This document shows positions 22,625-23,975 of a stretch of DNA of 23,975 nucleotides, piece after piece. The stretch lies in NCBI GenBank assembly GCA_900768675.1, contig CAAGDT010000210.1, positions 1 to 23,975 on the forward strand. The letters run 5' to 3'. The notes under the pieces are model-generated. The model worked only from the letters and a program-made list of their open reading frames with translations, was not told the origin of the DNA and ran no database searches. Position 1 is the stretch's first letter; every line of letters begins with the position of its first letter. Source of the DNA: Oscillospiraceae bacterium. Lineage in GTDB: Bacteria > Bacillota > Clostridia > Oscillospirales > Ruminococcaceae. A program made the position numbers and the translations under genes.

Positions 22625-23113
22625 ATGAGAATAATCGGAATTGACCCGGGCTACGCAATTGTCGGCTTCGGAATAATCGAATACAGCCGTTCTAAATTCA
22701 CAACCATAGATTACGGCGCAATCACAACTCCCGCAGGTATGGATTTCAACGCAAGACTGCTTGAAATTTACAACGACCTTTGCTATGTTCTTGATAAATA
22801 TAAGCCCGAATTTCTTGCAATTGAACGCCTTTATTTCACCACAAACCAGAAAACCGCAATTGACGTTGCACAGGCTAGAGGAATTGTGCTGCTTGCAGCA
22901 AAGCAGCGGGATATTCAGATTTTTGAATACACTCCCCTTCAGGTAAAGCAGTCTGTTACAGGCTACGGAAAGGCTGTAAAAAAGCAGGTTCAGGAAATGA
23001 CCAAGAATATTCTCTCCCTTCCCGAAATTCCGAAGCCGGACGATACCGCCGACGCCCTTGCAATTGCAGTCTGCCACGCCCACGCCTACGGCTCCCAGCT
23101 GAGAATAACATAA
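22625..23113 (+). CDS. ruvC: Holliday junction endonuclease RuvC
   Basis: Dimeric metal-dependent nuclease (162 residues) that resolves Holliday junctions during recombination repair. The four acidic active-site residues are visible: D7 (GIDPG), E67 (AIERLYF), D140 and D143 (PDDTADALAIA). FTTNQKTAIDVAQARG is the conserved central segment. ATG 22625 has a weak GGCGGG site; an in-frame start at 22598 lies within the leader hairpin and is unlikely. ruvA and ruvB, its usual partners, do not follow; the next gene is a TPR protein. Confidence 0.95.
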   Translation: MRIIGIDPGYAIVGFGIIEYSRSKFTTIDYGAITTPAGMDFNARLLEIYNDLCYVLDKYKPEFLAIERLYFTTNQKTAIDVAQARGIVLLAAKQRDIQIFEYTPLQVKQSVTGYGKAVKKQVQEMTKNILSLPEIPKPDDTADALAIAVCHAHAYGSQLRIT

Positions 23114-23133
23114 TTTACCGACATGAGGACTAA

Positions 23134-23947
23134 ATGAATCAGAAAAATCCAATCAATCCCAATTTAATGCAGATGATAGTTACTATAATCGCTTTTATCG
23201 TAAATGTCATTCTGCTGATTTATATAACAAAAACAAACAATATCCTGCAAAGCGAGATTATTACAATAGCAGGCTTATGCATAGGGCTGAGCTTCCTGCT
23301 CCCAATAATTATAAAAGCCTATTATTACAGCGGAAGGTTCACCACAAAGGGCTTCAGCGCCTCCTATGCAATCAATGAATATCACCTTAACGGCTTAATA
23401 AAGGGCAAGTACCTTTTTCTTGACGCAATTTTAAACCGTGTAAACGGAAATTTCGCCACCGCTATGGACTGCTACAAAAAATGCCTTAAAAAAGCAACGG
23501 ACAAAAGACTTCGGCTCGCCTGTTATCTTGATATAGCCCGAAATATGCCCCAGTATCTCGATATTCTTCCCGTACTTCTTGAGGGCTATGAGGAATTTCC
23601 CGATGAAAGGGATATTTTTCAGAAGCTTGCAAGCTACTATATGTGGTTTGAAGGGGCAGACAGAGAGGAAGGAACACAGTGGTTCAGGAAGATTGCTGAA
23701 AACAGCAGCAGCCCCGAAAACCGCTCAAAAGCCTATTATTATCTTGGAATGAGGGACTATTTAAATTTGGATTTTGAGAAAGCTAAGGAATTGTTTTTAA
23801 AGTCAATTGAGCTTACCGATACTCCTCCCGCTTACCTTATTCTTGACGCCGCCGTTTGCTTTGCCTGCCTCGGAGATTACGAAACCGCAAGAGAATATGC
23901 TGTAAATGCAGCTGCAATAGTTGACGACAAAAACGACATTGAGTTCA
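23134..23947 (+). CDS. Two-pass membrane TPR protein, 3' end missing
   Basis: An open frame from ATG 23134 (GAGGAC upstream) to the end of genuine sequence, 271 codons without a stop. Two hydrophobic helices (about residues 14-31 and 42-62) are followed by a cytoplasmic or surface region of helix pairs with TPR-like spacing, for example GNFATAMDCYKKCL, AYYYLGMRDYLNLDFEKAKE and AVCFACLGDYETAREYA. It probably acts as a scaffold. It starts 20 bases after ruvC and may share its transcript. The last bases of the window are adapter, so the C-terminus is unknown. Confidence 0.8.
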
Positions 23948-23975
23948 AGATCGGAAGAGCGTCGTGTAGGGAAAG
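23948..23975 (+). other. Illumina TruSeq adapter contamination
   Basis: The last 28 bases begin AGATCGGAAGAGC and continue GTCGTGTAGGGAAAG, identical to the start of the TruSeq universal (read 2 side) adapter. This is not genomic DNA and should be trimmed. The open frame of the TPR gene runs into it artificially. Confidence 0.97.

Noticed and set aside
22532..23152. 206-codon minus-strand frame across ruvC
   Set aside because: Antisense to ruvC and covering its promoter; the active-site residues of RuvC are in the plus strand.

Overview
The window looks like a chromosomal contig end from a low-to-mid GC, endospore-lineage Clostridia, most likely an Oscillospirales/Ruminococcus-like gut bacterium. 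The evidence is strong Gram-positive ribosome binding sites (AGGAGG-like), sporulation-family genes (YabP, YabQ, SpoVB-like, SpoIIIE/FtsK, TepA, YlzJ), a GH26 mannanase lipoprotein and several Firmicutes-only families (DUF4364, DUF3006). The species is inferred, not read directly.

Left arm (1-5108, all on the minus strand): this is the Clostridia version of the Bacillus yabM-yabN-yabO-yabP-yabQ-divIC locus. Transcription runs from a SpoVB-family lipid-linked-sugar flippase through mazG, HU (hup), the S4-domain ribosome rescue factor rqcP, yabP, yabQ and divIC, then a 35-residue membrane miniprotein, and finally a separately promoted PduL-type phosphotransacylase that runs off the left edge. 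Several gene gaps hold hairpins packed against the next ribosome binding site. The HU gap holds a convincing intrinsic terminator.

Middle (5201-13651, plus strand): a consensus TTGACA-17-TAAAAT promoter drives a radical SAM protein with a B12-binding-like N-terminus. It is followed by the shikimate genes aroB, aroA and aroC, a DUF4364 protein, a GH26 lipoprotein, a galactose-mutarotase-like epimerase and a PAP2 phosphatase. All seven genes from aroB on are tightly packed and end at a bidirectional terminator.

Right-middle (13650-22430, minus strand): a second long operon starts at a good promoter (22402-22430). It runs tepA, ylzJ, uppP, spoIIIE/ftsK, an intergenic element of unknown nature (17255-17430), a NUDIX gene broken by one nonsense codon and one frameshift, a YgiQ-type radical SAM protein, a ComEC-like metallo-beta-lactamase-fold protein and a DUF3006 protein. 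The order tepA-ylzJ-spoIIIE is conserved in Bacilli and Clostridia; uppP is placed between.

Right end (22523-23947, plus strand): divergent ruvC with its own promoter and a leader hairpin, then a two-pass membrane TPR protein cut off by the contig end. The final 28 bases are Illumina TruSeq adapter sequence, not genome.

I see no tRNA, rRNA, CRISPR array, insertion sequence or phage genes. Most of the window is conserved housekeeping. The least explained items are the element at 17255-17430, the degenerate B12/radical SAM protein, the miniprotein and the repeated intercistronic hairpins. I did not find a clear, wholly new multi-gene system.
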